Assembly (NCBI GenBank): GCA_014058105.1
Contig: JACGCM010002331.1
Location: 930,001-994,000 of the forward strand
Length of the DNA: 64,000 nt
From: Kingdonia uniflora
Lineage: Eukaryota; Streptophyta; Magnoliopsida; Ranunculales; Circaeasteraceae
Reading direction: 5' to 3'
This document shows, in pieces, positions 33,811 to 46,241 of this stretch. Positions within the stretch are counted from its first letter, which is position 1, and each line of letters starts with the position of its first letter. A program made the translations under genes and the position numbers. The notes beneath the pieces were generated by a model, which saw nothing but the letters and a program-made list of their open reading frames with translations, made no database searches and had not been told where the DNA came from.

Positions 33811-34391
33811 CCTTGTAGTTTTGTAATGTCGCCGGAAGTACCCAGAACTTGTGCTTCGATCAACTCCTTAATTCGTTGGTCCATATGCTCTTTCGTAACG
33901 TAATAACGTGTTGGCTGAATCGTTGGGCGAGTAGGTTATGGATGATGAGTGCCCGTACCTTCACTCAGGCGATCTCGTGCTGGAACCTGATGTTGAGGTC
34001 GTTGTTCTTCTTCCAAATGAAGAAAAATTCAGTGACCTTGACTGACTTCGGACTGAACCTCACCCCCAAAATGTATGGAGGGTTGTGGTTCGTGTTGTAG
34101 ATTCCTAGAAATTACTTTACTGGCGACTCCTTGAGGTCTCAATCTTTCCCTTACAGAAACACGGGAGGTCTCTAGAAACTGATCGAGACCTCTGGCCAGA
34201 GGAGTCTGTTGAGTATTTTGCAGAGCCTCTAGGGATTATTGTTATCTGGTCTTCATGTAGTTTGAGCGCTGTCAAACGAGCTTGTCACTCTGTGTAGAGC
34301 TCTTTCTCACGGAGCTCCCAATCCTTTGTTAACTGAAGTTTGAGCTCGGCGTGTTTACATTTTTGAAACTGAGATGGAGGTAGGAAAGGCT

Positions 34392-34652
34392 TGTTTACAT
34401 TTTTGAAACTCTATCTCGAAGTAAAGATAAACCCTATATCAGGTAAATCATATCTCATTTATACTCTATCTTTTATCTAGATAATTTTTCTCAAGCTAAT
34501 CCTGGTAGTGTTCTTCATCATCTTCATTTCTTGGAGTAAATCTATAAATACATTGAATGAAGAGATCTTCCTTGTACTTGAGAGACTACTAGAGATGCTT
34601 AAGCTCTTTTTACCTTCTATCAGCTGTCTTTTTCTATTTATTAGCTCCAACA
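34392..34652. repeat. TG...CA segment at the right junction of the foreign block
   Basis: 261 bp starting TGTTTACATTTTTG and ending TTAGCTCCAACA, so it could be a solo LTR, but its flanks do not form a duplication. Just left of it the string TTTACATTTTTGAAACT is duplicated (about 34353 and 34395), suggesting rearrangement. The plus-strand RNase H sequence of the enclosing element resumes by about 34690. Confidence 0.35.
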
Positions 34653-34689
34653 GTAATAAGTGCCTAAAAATAAGAAAATGCTACTAATA

Positions 34690-36510
34690 TTAGAAAATAA
34701 TAAATCGAGATTAACAAAACGATACTTTTAGGCATATTAATCCTCGATATTTTTATGTCTAACACAAACTATCCCATTCGGGAAGTACTATCTAAGAAAG
34801 AGAAATCATGACGAGTACATCAATGGTTAGTAAGTTAGGAAGAGAATGATATTAAATTCGAACATAGAACATCAGGGAAAGGGCAAGCTATGTTGGAAAA
34901 ACCCCCACTTGTTTTCTTTGATTAGAATGTTAAACTTAGTATTTCTTTTTAGTCCCACATTGAATAAGTGAAAATAGGATTTTTACTTTATAATGGGTTA
35001 CACACTACTATCATGTGTAGCATGTATAAGTAGGTGGTGCCCTCAAGCGTGTGTGAGGAGAGTGTGCAAAGGCTTGCAATATGGGGATGCCCATGGGCTT
35101 TCTTGTATAACCCAACCCATAACCCACCTGGACTATTTATAAGTCTATGATTCGGCCTTGGGGCCTTAGCCCATGGCCCATGGGGATATCTAGTTTATAC
35201 TTGGTCATTTTCGTGTCTGTTTTTGGGGTAATTATTCAGGAGTTGATTACTCTCTCCAAGAGTTACAACTCTTCACAGAGGTGTTTCTTGAGGCACAACC
35301 CTGTCAACAGGTACTTCGATTAGTCAACTTCTCCTCTATAAATAGCTTCTTTCTGCAGTGCTTGAAACACAAAAAATACCTGAATTCTTTTATTTTTTCC
35401 GTTGCTTCTTTCTTGAGAGTAATATCATAGATAGTTCGACAGGCGTACCGACTTGAGTGCCTCAAATCTGTACGATTCGATCATTGTATCTTGGGAGGCA
35501 AGCGCCATTAATTGTGAAGTACCATACGCAGGGTGAAATTTATCTTAAGAAAATTACAGTGACTGTAGGCCTTGATCATCAGCTGTTTTTAATTTCCATT
35601 TTGTTTATTTTCATTTCATTACTGAACACATGTTCTTCAAGCTTTAGTTGACTTCTTAGCCGACTTCCTTGTAAAAGATGCCAATTGGGAAGAACATGAC
35701 CCTGACACAACTAAAGAGCATGAAGTCGATCAGCCTACCAAACCCTTCGAGGAATGAGCCGAGTGGGTAACAAAGAATGGTAGGGAGTGGGAGTTGTAAT
35801 GTTCATTCCATCCAATGAAAGAATTGAGAAATCAATAAGGCTTAATTTAAAAGCCTCGAATAATGTTATAGAGTACGAGGCTATAATCAATGGGCTGGAT
35901 ATGGCATTAGAAACCGGTGTACCTAAAATATTGGTGTACACCGATTCATTGCTAATAGTTTACCATTACTCTGAACGATACAAGAAGAATGAAAAGATGG
36001 TCGATTATGCAGCAATGGTAGACGAACGAATGAGCCGGTTCAATAAGGCGACACTCAAATACTTACCTCATGGTCAAAATTGGCATGCCGATTCCCTGGC
36101 TTACTTAGCTGGGTGTTGGGCACAGAAGCTAGACACCTTAAAATCGAAGTAGTATCAACCCCCTACACCAATCATGCTTCAAAAAACATAATTAACAATG
36201 GGGGAGATAGAGAAGAAGAATATGATTGAAGGAAAGCTTTCCTCATTCACATAGGGCCAGAAAACAAGTATAACGTTAACCTCCTAGAAGATCTGAAAGA
36301 AAGAAGGAAGGTAACTCATTGAAAATCCAAAACATTACACGGTGCAGAAGAACAAATTATACATAAGGTTAGTTACTAGGCCCTATTTAAAATGTCTCTC
36401 ACAAAAAGACACAGAAGGAATACTTAAGGAACTACACGAAGGGATATGTGGATATCATGTTGTAGGGCGCTCACTCGTAAACAGGGCAATCATACAAGGA
36501 GAATTATGGT
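34690..36510 (+). pseudogene. End of RNase H, second RNase H and integrase zinc-finger region, enclosing Tat-like element
   Basis: The reading resumes near 34700 (NTNYPIREVLSKKEK, then FEHRTSGKGQ). It is interrupted by a 748-bp insert and continues ALVDFLADFLVKDANWEEHD at 35642. The second RNase H is open at 35787-36152: MFIPSNERIEKSIRLNLKAS, NNVIEYEAIINGLDMAL, ILVYTDSLLIVYHYSERYKK, HGQNWHADSLAYLA. The integrase N terminus follows with ELHEGICGYHVVGRSL before the solo LTR at 36511. Reverse transcriptase of this copy is absent. Confidence 0.8.
34890..35637 (+). mobile_element. 748-bp insert in RNase H linker, LTR-like
   Basis: Flanked by the 6-bp repeat CAAGCT (34884-34889 and 35638-35643). 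Deleting the insert and one repeat restores GKGQ-ALVDFLADF in frame. It begins ATGTTGGAAAAACCCCCACT and ends GAACACATGTTCTT. TGTTGG... and ...TGAACA inside these ends, plus a TATAAATAG box (35337) and CTTGGGAGGC, suggest a Copia-type solo LTR with slightly ragged edges. Confidence 0.6.
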
Positions 36511-36714
36511 TGTAATGTCCCGTATTTCAGTTACTCCTTTTATTCACTAATATTCAATTTTTGTAATATTCTTATTCCTTATCTCATTGGCATTTATTCC
36601 TTCACATTAAGTTCCTTATTCATATTCTGCATTTACTCTTTCATCCATTATTCATCCATTTGCATCCATTTCTTCCTTTCGATATTTTAGTATAAGATTC
36701 ATTTTTATGGTTTT

Positions 36715-37100
36715 GGCGGTTCGGTGGTCTTTCGGAGGAGAAGGTGACATTGTGGCCTTGGGAACCCCTAGATGGGTTGGTGATGATGTTTAATTGTTGT
36801 GTTTGTGGTTTTGTGTGGTTCTGGTGAGCCGTTGGATTGGCCGATAGGTTTTCGGGGTTTTTCCGGGCAAAGATTCATTTATTGGCATTCCGGTGGTTTT
36901 AAGCGTTACGGCGGTGTTATGATTTATGGGAACCCCTAGATGGGTTGGTATTGATGTTTGTATGTTGAGTGTGTGGTTTGGGGTGGTTCCGATGAGCCGT
37001 TGGAGTGGTCGGTAAGTTTTCAGACTTTTTTGAGGAAAAGATTCCTTTTTGGGGGCCTAGGTGTTTTGGTGGCCGTGAGGTGGTGGAGGTGGTGTTTGTA
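36715..37100. repeat. About 170-bp tandem repeat within the solo LTR
   Basis: GGGAACCCCTAGATGGGTTGG occurs at about 36759 and 36929. Each copy is followed by GATGTTT, a GTGTGGTT stretch, GAGCCGTTGGA, GGT[AT]AG[GT]TTTTC and an AAAGATTC block. The third copy is partial. Confidence 0.75.
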
Positions 37101-37221
37101 CCTTGAGAAATCCATGTTAGGCTTGTAGGAGTGTTTGTGTGGTATTGGTGGTGGTCCGTGGTGTTTTCAGGGTGTCCGGGGTTGACCGGGGCATCCCCGG
37201 GGTCTTTTTATTGGTGCAGGA

Positions 37222-37305
37222 GCAGTTCTGTTCGAACAAAACTTGTCTTTGTTCGAATAGACTTGACTCTGTTCGAACAGGATAAATTCCTGTTCGAACA
37301 GAGGC
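37222..37305. promoter_or_regulatory. TTCGAA palindrome cluster in solo LTR
   Basis: Four TGTTCGAA[CT]A motifs spaced 19-25 bases apart (consensus CTGTTCGAACAG). Related clusters occur in the LTRs at 3640-3895 and 48960-49160. A regulatory role is inferred from position only. Confidence 0.5.
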
Positions 37306-39153
37306 GCGTCTACAGCTCTAATTGGGTCTACTTCTCACCTTTATTCACTTCACTTTTTTTCTCTCTCTTCTCTCCCTAAACTATTTTCCCTATCCTCCTC
37401 ACTCTTGATCCACTCTCCCCTATCGTATCGAGGATCCTTCGCCTGTTTCGTCGCGAGTTTCGCTCCTACCCTCGGTAAGTTTTCCCGATTCCTTTTTTGT
37501 CATTTTTGCTCGATTTTCGGCGTAGAGTTTGATTTTAGGGTTAGGTTTATTGTTGTTTTCTTTAATTGATTGTTTGCTTGTTGATGTTATTAGTTGTGTT
37601 AGCTTGTCAAGTGTTCCGTTTGCCGTTTCGCGGAATTTAGTTGGTTTTCCGAGTTGGATTTCCGCAGGACTCGGGATTGTCTTCAGGCAAGTTTTATCCC
37701 TTCATTACTAAGTTTCTATACTAGTTTCTGAGAATTACTTTAGAGTGTTAGCTGAACTTAGAGATGCTATGTTATTAACTATAATTGTACCTAGGAATTA
37801 CTCAGTTTATTTTGTTAACCTGTAGTTAGGTTTGTTTGATTTCGGGGGTTCGGTTAGTATTCGTATAGAACTCAAGCTTAGTTAGTTGTTGTTGGGTTAG
37901 TGTTCCCGTGGCTTTGCCCCTTAATTCCCCTTCCAACTTTAAGAGATTGTTGTGTTGGATATAGTGGCGGTTAGGTTGATGTGTCGGCTATGCTTAGTCG
38001 GTGCTACCGAGTCTCTGTTCATCCTGATTTTGTGTTGCCGTGTGAGCGGCAGCTGTGTTGTTTCTCTTATACACTTGTTGCATCTTAATTACTTTACTAA
38101 TATCTTCAAAACTTATTAGATTGGATACACGAACACTCTGTTTCGGTTAACCTCCGATAGGGTCCAAGGAGTCCTAATATCGGGTTAAAAATTTTGGTGA
38201 GATTGGGAATGGCACTATCATACCTAGTTCAACCATTCAGGAGTGTGGAATGGTATGAGGCAGATTCATGGAGATCCCAACATATTCCACGGTGAGGTTG
38301 AAATTCCTTGAAATGATACGGACTATTACTCCGTTGGGTTGATCCACCCATTACCACTTTGATCGAGTGCGACCTAACCTTAGCTTGGTCGAGCTTAACC
38401 AAATCGTACCAGTGTGTCCCCTTACTGATCTCTTTAAGAAATTTGACGTTAGCGGTTAATCGACCTACTACTTAGGAATTACGAGTATCGGCTTTATTGC
38501 ATCACGTCACATTGCACCTAGGGTAAGTATGAGATTATCCTAGTCATCACGTCACATCATGGCATTGCATATTCCCTTATCATCAACTCTCTCTCCTCTT
38601 ATATTCTTGACTTTAACTCTTTCCTTATCTACTTTCTATCCCTTGTGATCTTTTAGTATATTGCTAGACTGTATTTACCTGTTTCTGCTTTACATTTATC
38701 TTTATCTCTATTCTCAGTACATGTTTATTAGTAGGATATTTAGTTCTGTTGGATTAGTGAGCTCGTTGTTTGCTCACTCTCGCATTTTAACCATTTCAGA
38801 GGTTGATTAGCTTGGATTGACACGTGGATGGCCAGTTCAGAGATAGATCTTGCTGCTGCAGATTTCTTTCAGTTCTAGACTTTTGTAAGTGTTCTCAGCA
38901 TATGTCGCTGAGTTTTATTTCGAGATATTGTATTACATTTTCTTCTGATGTATATATATATCTTTTGCTTCCGCATTTTATTGTTGTATGTTATTTCTTT
39001 ACTTTGATGATTATTGCTATATGTGAATAGCTGAGCCAAAATTTGTCTACGGCTTGGCTATTTGTGTGGTAGAATCTGTGGATTCCCCGACCTGCACTAC
39101 TTAAAATCCAGTAATTGGTCGAGCTACCGATTACCAGATTTTGGGGCGTGACA

Positions 39154-40135
39154 ATGGCTGAAAATGAGAAAACATGTTAAAGAGTATTCACGAAAGTACG
39201 ACATCTGCCAATGATATGGTCATCAGATAAGAGCCCCTGCACTCAAACTTCATGTAAGCAAAGTATTTTGGCCATTTAAACGATGAACCCTCGATCTCGT
39301 AGGCGAATTTCCAAACACATCGGGCAACAGAAAATTCCTACTCGTGGTAACATTTTTTTTTAAATGGGTAGACGTAGTTCCCCATTGTCAAACTAAAAAA
39401 GAAGAGGTCATCACATTCATTTGGGAACATATTATCTCAAGATTTGGCTGCCTCTATCTAATTCAAATAGACAATGGGCCCCAGTTCATTAGAGAAAAAG
39501 TGGTTGCTTTCCTGAACAAGTACAACATCATACATTCACCCTAGAATCCATATTATCCTTAGGGGAATGTGTAGGCTAAAATCACGAACAAAATCATAGT
39601 TGATGGTATTAAAAAGCGACTGTAATTAGAGAAGAAAGGGAATTAGACAAGGAAATTAACACATATCTTATGGGCATATAGAACAATACCAAGGCAGTCA
39701 ACATAATGCTCTCTATTTCTACTAGCTTATGGGACTGAGGCAATAATCACAACAGAGTATCACTACCCAATCAAAGATCATGATCTAACTGATAAAGAAA
39801 ATGAGTTCGAGTTAGCATGTAACATGAACTGGATAGAAGAAATAAGAGACCGAGTTGTGATAAATCTATACCGGTATCACAACATGTTGACTAACTCATA
39901 CAATTGAAGGGCTCAAAGCTGCAAATTGGACATCAATGACCTAGTTCTCAGGGAAATATCAAAAAACTAAAAAGAACTGAACGCTGGAAAGCTTGCAAAG
40001 AACTGAGAAGGACCATTCATAGTAGTAGAGAGATTCAGATTTGGTTCCTACTACTTGATGACAAAAGGAGTCAGGATTCAAAATCCATGGAACATAAGGA
40101 GATTGAAGAAATATTATCGCTAGCTCGATTTATTT
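39154..40135 (+). pseudogene. Integrase of the enclosing Tat-like element, C-terminal part
   Basis: After the solo LTR: LKMRKHVKEYSRKYDICQ, ALKLHVSKVFWPFKR, TLDLVGEFPNTSGNRKFLL, FFKWVDVVPHCQTKKEEVIT, FGCLYLIQIDNGPQFIRE (second catalytic Asp in I-D-N-G-P-Q-F), then HILWAYRTIPRQST and FLLAYGTEAIITTEYHYPI. The end contains DLVLREI and WNIRRLKKYY. Stops near 39160, 39542 and 39590, so it is inactive. Confidence 0.85.
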
Positions 40136-40664
40136 CTTAAAGCATAATGCCATTTACAATTTATCATTCAATTTACTTCCAAAAGTGAGATTGAATCTTC
40201 AAATGTATGTACATTCTCATCTCATCAATGAAAACTACTCAAGGTTTTTTCCCACATTGTTGTTTACTATCATATATATCTACGAAATATCATATGATTA
40301 AGCAAAGGGCAAAACTAGCTTCGAGCTCTTGATAACTTATTACAGTTATACGATAAATTTACTTAGACATTCCCAAAGTTGACCTTTTCTGGTTCACACC
40401 AGAAGAAATTCCACCAACTCCTGGAGCTCTTGAAGAAATAACTTCTAGTACTCTGGAACCAACTATTTTTCTGCCCTATTTTGCTTGGCTTTTGCTTACG
40501 GGTCCAATATTGAGTTCAGCTAAATTCAAATATTCAACACGAATTATATCCACATTATAGATAACTCCGGCTTCGACCATGAAATCATGCATCATATCCC
40601 TCTCTTCTTAATTCCTCCTTATTTCTCCCACAAAAATGCTATAACTGCCGCCAATTGCTTCTCT
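40136..40664. other. Spacer between integrase and the antisense region
   Basis: AT-rich, no coding signal. Probably contains the terminator side of the minus-strand ORF. Confidence 0.4.
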
Positions 40665-43660
40665 TGATAATCACCTAACGTAAGTTTGTCCTTGTTCGGT
40701 ATGGCTAGTTTTATCACCCGTGTATAACTGTCCCTTAGAAGATTTTTTTTGTCTTCTCCTACGAGCTTCAAAGATTTCCTTTGATACTTTCTTATTTATC
40801 AAATTGACCTCAAGTTTTATTTTTAGGTCGGTCAATTTCTTCACAGTAGCTTGAGAGTTGACCAAGTCGACCTCAAATTTCATATTAAGATCAGTCGCAT
40901 TTTCCAAAGCAGTATAACAATTTTTAAAATCAACCTCAAGTTTCCGACTAAGATCGATAAAGGCTTGTACAAAAGTCTGAGTAGCTTTCAAATCACCCAC
41001 AACATAGATCTATCCCTAGCTCATAAAAATCCTCATCATATTATGAAATATATTCCTCATGCATTACAGTTCCTACACAAAACCATTTTACATAAATACG
41101 TATATAATATCATAGTTATTTATTTATAACCAAATCATTAAAACACAAGCATGAGCTGAGATATCCTTAGCCTTCAAGTTGTGCAGGTCTCTAGCTCTGG
41201 TCACCAAGCGCTTGATGGTAGCAGGGCCAGAATAGTTTCCATTTTTTATAGTACTTTAAGGTGAACTTCCTTGAGACCCCTCTCACTATCTATCTCAGCC
41301 TCAAGAAATATAGTTAACATTATAACGTCTTTAGTTACGGATGGAATATTTTCATTAATACCACCAGGCAGAAAAGGTCGAATTTTAATATACATATTCC
41401 TATCTTTTCTAGCTACTTCATCCCTTTCAATTTTGGTTTATCCCAACCAAGTTGTGCATCACATAAACTTTTCTAGTGTGCATCACTAAGTGATTTGTAT
41501 TCTCTCATCTAAGGTTCAGCCTGTGCAGTGACATGAGTTACTGTAGCCAGTAAATTTTTTTCCCTAGATAGCTCTTTCCTCAGAATATCAATAATCATTC
41601 TCAGTTCGCTAGCATCCTACAATTAAAATTTTTATATCAAATCAAGGACAACAAAAATCAATCCATTAAACCGAACCAACAGTTTACAATCCACCAAGAA
41701 CTAAAACTATCTTCCAAAAAATTTTCCATGTTAAATAGAAAGATTAATCTACCTTATCTCGCTCGTCTGCCTCATGAGCATGGGTTTGCTCGAGAGGACC
41801 GTTCCCATCCAAACCAGAAATAGTCTCTCGAGTTAGTAATAAAGCTACAACAGCCTCATCATTTTCCTCAATAGGCCCAACGGACATTACCAGATCACCT
41901 TTCTGTAATTGCCATGATATCAGGATTCGAATAGCTATCTTCCTGAAGATGTTGAGCAAGGTTGTCACGGGTAACGCTCACTTCATTTATTTTGTATGTG
42001 GACTCTCTCTCGAGCTTGTCCACAATTACCTAGAAAGAGGCTTTCAAGCTTACAATCTCTTATCTCAACTTTACTCTATCTTCCACCAGCTTGGCTCGCT
42101 CATTTGTTAACTCCTTCTCCAGCTCGGTCGTTCGCTTCTTTAATGAAGCCTCCCTCTAAGACAACAAATCTTTACCATCCCCGATTCTGAAAACCACGCC
42201 CTTCAGAATGTGTAAAACCTGAACAGACAAATCATAAGCATACGACCAAAAGCTCACAGACAAGAAAATAATGAAGATATCTCAACTTACCCTCCGCAGC
42301 TCAACTTCCACCGCAGACTTAACGTCAGAAAGATCAAAAATAGTAAGGGTCTAAAAGCTATTTTCGAGGGCTAACATATCATCATTCACCACAATCTATA
42401 TAAAAGGAAGCTTTGTTGCGACCTCAATAGGTACATATGGAATATCAGTTAACCTTCTCTTTAAGGCGCTTTCTGCATCCTCGCAATCTCCAATAGAAAA
42501 ATCACAGAGGGTGTTCTTTGGGTTTTTCTTTCCAACCCTTTTTTGGCCTAAAATGACCAAACTAGGAACTAATGGACATGGATGAAGAGCTAGAGCTCGG
42601 GCCTCTGCGACCTTCAGTACAGATACACCAGTATCTACAAAAGTGTCTAGTAGAGGAGGCAAAGCCATAAAGATCGATCCAATCTTGCCAATATCAGTCA
42701 TCTTCCTCATCGCTTGGGCTTCCTAAACCTTGAGTAATTTGTCGTTCACCCTCTTGTGCCTACTTCGATCGATCTCATCCAAGACACCATGAAGTTCAGT
42801 ACCTTCTCGAGCTATAACATTGACAAGAGACTCTTCTTTAGCAATGTTGCATCAGGGATCTGCCAAAACAATTACAATTATTCAAAAGTTGAGCACGCAC
42901 TCAAAATTAAGTTCGGGAAAGTATATCTACTTACGTTCCTTAAATGATCAATATGATAGATCTAGGTCATCCTCATTAGCTCGTTGTATACATTCGCCTC
43001 TCATCAAAACCAGGTTTGGTTTTCATTCCACACTTTACCAGCAGAATCAAGGTTGAAGAATTGAGGCCTTGGATAGACAGTTGAAAAATAAGCACCCCCA
43101 GTGGCGTTAAAATACTTAACATTCCAGTATTTTAAGACATCTTCAGAGGTCAATTTCCTTTCCTTCCCCTTATCAACCTACATCGAATTAAGTGATCCAC
43201 AAATACTGATCACCTCATATACATTCCCATTTAACTGGGCATAGCAAACCCTGATACCATTCATTATCCCCTTAGAAAAATTACTCAAAAGTACACTCAG
43301 TCCATAGTCAAACTGAGACAGATAATAAAGAAATCATTCTTCCAAGTCATCCAACTCATCCCCATCAAAATATTCTTAAGAAACTTCATCAAGAATTCCT
43401 CTAGCGACCTTCTCCTCCTCTAAGTCAGGGATTGGGTAGTACAAACTCTCACCCTCCTCATCGAAGTATTCTCTATACATTTTTCTCCCATATTCTGGCA
43501 AACCTTCTCACACACCCTTCAAACTACCCTTATATTTACAAAACTCCTTCCGAGCATCAACCCCTACAGGATAACTATGTAAATACTAGGGAGATTGGCA
43601 TCATCATCCCCATCACCGTTTAAACTTAATTCGGACTCACCATCAGAAAGAGACTCTTAT
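40665..43660 (-). pseudogene. Antisense ORF of the enclosing Tat-like element (globular domain plus coiled coil)
   Basis: Minus-strand coding downstream of plus-strand integrase. From the right: REYFDEEGESLYYPIPDLEE, FSKGIMNGIRVCYAQLNGNV, EDVLKYWNVKYFNATGGAYF, STVYPRPQFFNLDSAGKVWN; then 42710..42396 (LPPLLDTFVDTGVSVLKVAE); then 41000..40671, a coiled coil with three near-copies of a KLEV[DN]-type heptad block (LSRKLEVDFKNCY, LNMKFEVDLVNSQ, LKIKLEVNLINKK). Domain order resembles the 'putative gypsy type transposon' proteins (PF04195-like) of plants; that match is from memory and untested. Several stops break it. Confidence 0.6.
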
Positions 43661-44844
43661 TGTCATGAATCCTATTGCTAGTGGGATCGACCTCATACCT
43701 AGCAGAGGTCACATCTTCATTATCTATATTCCCTTCATATATAGTTCAGCTAGATATAGTAGGGTCTATCTTGAAGGACGAGCTCGACGTAGAAGGTATA
43801 CTAATTAAAACCTTATCACACATCTACACCTACATCAAGGCCCATGTATTTTATCAAATTCAACTCCTCAGTTTATATTTATTTAATACAATTAAAATCC
43901 AATTATACATATCTAATAATGTAGCATATATTAGGCCCATTTCCTATGAGATATAGAGTTATAATAACATAAAAACATATCATTTTTCTTTTTCCCCCAT
44001 TTTCAGTGTAAAAACAAACAAGCTTTCTAAATGAGGAATAGGAATTTCAAATTTCAAACTAAGACTAGAGGGAAAATCATCAAACAAAAATCCTAGAATC
44101 TATATCAAACTAAGAACAATGAAGAATAATCTGAGAATTCCACTAAACTTCAACAACAGAAAACAAATCAAGCACAGATGTCCCCTCTCATTTCACCACA
44201 CGTTCTGATAAAGGATTTTTTGTTGCCTTCACAGAAACTACAAACTCTTCCTCTCTGATTGAACAAGAAAGTTTCTCTTTTTCTTTTTCTCTCTCTAGAA
44301 TTTCTTCTCTCTAGTTTTACAAACATTTTTGAAGAATTAAAGATGAAGTATTTATAATGAGCCCCTCTAACTGCTGATAGTTATTGAAAACTGTGTAAGT
44401 TGCCCTCGGTTTTTCAACCGAAGATTTATTTCTCCTATTTGCATCAGACAACTCATACCTTTTGGAACTCGCATCCCTTTCATCATTAACCCCATTAAAA
44501 GACTTGGAAAAAGATAAATTTATCTCTCCTACTCATCCTTCTTTCATACTTCCCCATTTCCATGGCAATCCGCACTAGCTCACTACACAGAAATTGAACT
44601 AGTTGTTAAAACCCTCCAACAAACCTCTATAGTAATCTGCACATCTACCGATCCCAACAGAAGCAATTTCAACTTATTTATTAATTAATGGACAGATATA
44701 CCAATTAAAACTAAAATTTAAAATTCAAATTATTTTACCAGATTACATAACATTTAAGGATAAGATTCATGAAAGTCAAACTGAGAATATTATTCCCTTA
44801 TTTCGTAATATCAAACTAAATTGACCTTCAAATAAATTGAACTT

Positions 44845-45201
44845 TTAAAAATAGTTATATTTAAAACAACCGAGATGCCCCACAGCACCACATCTAATAA
44901 CTTCGACCTTAGCGATCTTCCCGTCCTCCTCGGCTATCTCATTAAGAGCAATCTCCCTCACAGTAATCTTTCGAGCTTCAGGCTCGACAATCATATCACA
45001 AAATACATCATACCAGAAGTGTTGATCCACCACGATTTCCTTCTCCATTAAATTCAAACCTTCTGCCACCTGTAAAATTGAGATAGGTATCTCAGCATCA
45101 TAATGGAGCACTCCGAAGATCCGTTCACGTACTTCAACAATCTGTATCGATAATCGCCCTTCAGCCACATGACGAGCCCTCTGCGAACGAGTTCTCACCA
45201 T
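44845..45201 (-). CDS. Antisense ORF near the 3' LTR, 118 aa, unknown
   Basis: Open from MVRTRSQRARHVAEG, with acidic helical content (VEVRERIFGVLHYDAEIPIS, KITVREIALNEIAEEDGKI) and a FWYDVFCDMIVE segment. About 730 bases upstream on the same strand another start (45930) gives MVKTRGQS with early stops, a possible paralogous start. It is part of the minus-strand region of the Tat-like element. No family recognised; whether it is translated, or was the N-terminal part of the longer antisense protein, is unknown. Confidence 0.4.
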   Translation of the reverse strand: MVRTRSQRARHVAEGRLSIQIVEVRERIFGVLHYDAEIPISILQVAEGLNLMEKEIVVDQHFWYDVFCDMIVEPEARKITVREIALNEIAEEDGKIAKVEVIRCGAVGHLGCFKYNYF

Positions 45202-46241
45202 GATTCATATAAGAAACTATTGACTAACTCCCTTTATTTATAGATAAACAAAGGATTAGATATTATTAAATCGCATATATAAAGGGAAAAAGATATTATA
45301 GCATAAAGCTGGACAACTATCGCGATTATCTATAACATATATAATACAAATGGTTCGGCACACATAACGGTACAGTTTGAGACTAATAATGCAGAGGCTC
45401 AACAGAAATCATTTAAATAGATGAACAAGAATGATCATCGTAGTTCGAGACAGTTATTTCGAGCAGTACAACATACAGAGTACACACAGTTTATAACATT
45501 CTAAAAATAGTTCGACATAAGAATATACCAGACACAGCAGTTTAAAAGATAAATTTTATTAGTTTCAAAAAAAAAAATAACAACAATAATGAAAAAAAAA
45601 AAAAAACACTACAAGCAACCAGGACAACCGCGTGACTGCTTACAGGGAACACCAGCAGCCTCGTCCTTCTCAAGAATGGCATGCTCTGCGATACGCCACA
45701 ACCCATCCCTACGCTGTTAAGAAGCCTTGATAATGTAATGAAAGTGAAACATGTGAAAAAAAATCATCTTCTGCCTCCTCTACCTCCTCCTCTATCATAT
45801 AATGATAAGTTGGTGAGACAGGGATATGAGTCTCTTCAGTAAGGGATTGGGTCCTAAAATATTAGTATTGCAGCTGCTCTATCTTAGCCAATACTCGAGA
45901 CTCTCAGCTCTGACCTCTAGTCTTGACCATTATTACTTAAACAAAGATATTTTCAAAACAACTGTGCCTATTTGGAAAGAAGAAAGATGAACTTAGAAAA
46001 AGCAAGAACAAATACTTATAATCATCATTACATTAACTATCGGTAATCAATTCTAAAGTTATCAGTATTAAAAGCAACAGTTCATGGGAACTTTAGCAGT
46101 CAACAACAATTCCAAAGGTCAGAATTAAAGTCAGCAACAAATCCCAAAGATCACTTCTACAGACAGACCGGTTCAAATTCAACGAAGAGCTCAATTTGAA
46201 ATTCTCAACTCAAGCTACTTGTGCCTTCAGTTGAGAGGGGG

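Larger units (their letters stand above)
27060..34390 (-). mobile_element. Second Tat-like gag-pol, inverted, without LTRs
   Basis: The same protein family as the enclosing element, read on minus: gag (34370-32714), protease (about 32680-32230), reverse transcriptase (about 32150-31060), RNase H (31063-30780), second RNase H (30726-30150), integrase (about 29950-28850). Beyond integrase lies a coiled-coil region coding on plus (27090-28300). No LTR of the enclosing type is found at either end, so it was truncated or brought in by rearrangement. Stops and frameshifts occur throughout. Confidence 0.75.
36511..39153 (+). mobile_element. 2.64-kb solo LTR inserted in integrase
   Basis: Starts TGTAATGTCCCG and ends GGGGCGTGACA. 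Flanks ATGGT (36506-36510) and ATGGC (39154-39158) form a 5-bp duplication with one mismatch. The flanking host reads integrase zinc-finger ELW before and LKMRKHVKEYSRKYD after. There is no pol inside, so it is a solo LTR. Such long LTRs with TGTAA...TGACA ends fit chromovirus (Tekay-like) gypsy elements, by resemblance only. Internal features: a 170-bp repeat (36715-37100), four TTCGAA motifs (37222-37305), and pyrimidine-rich leader sequence. Confidence 0.8.

Noticed and set aside
37131..37711. Open frames inside the 2.64-kb solo LTR
   Set aside because: Within a TG...CA solo LTR with flanking duplication; no recognisable domains and no conservation evidence.
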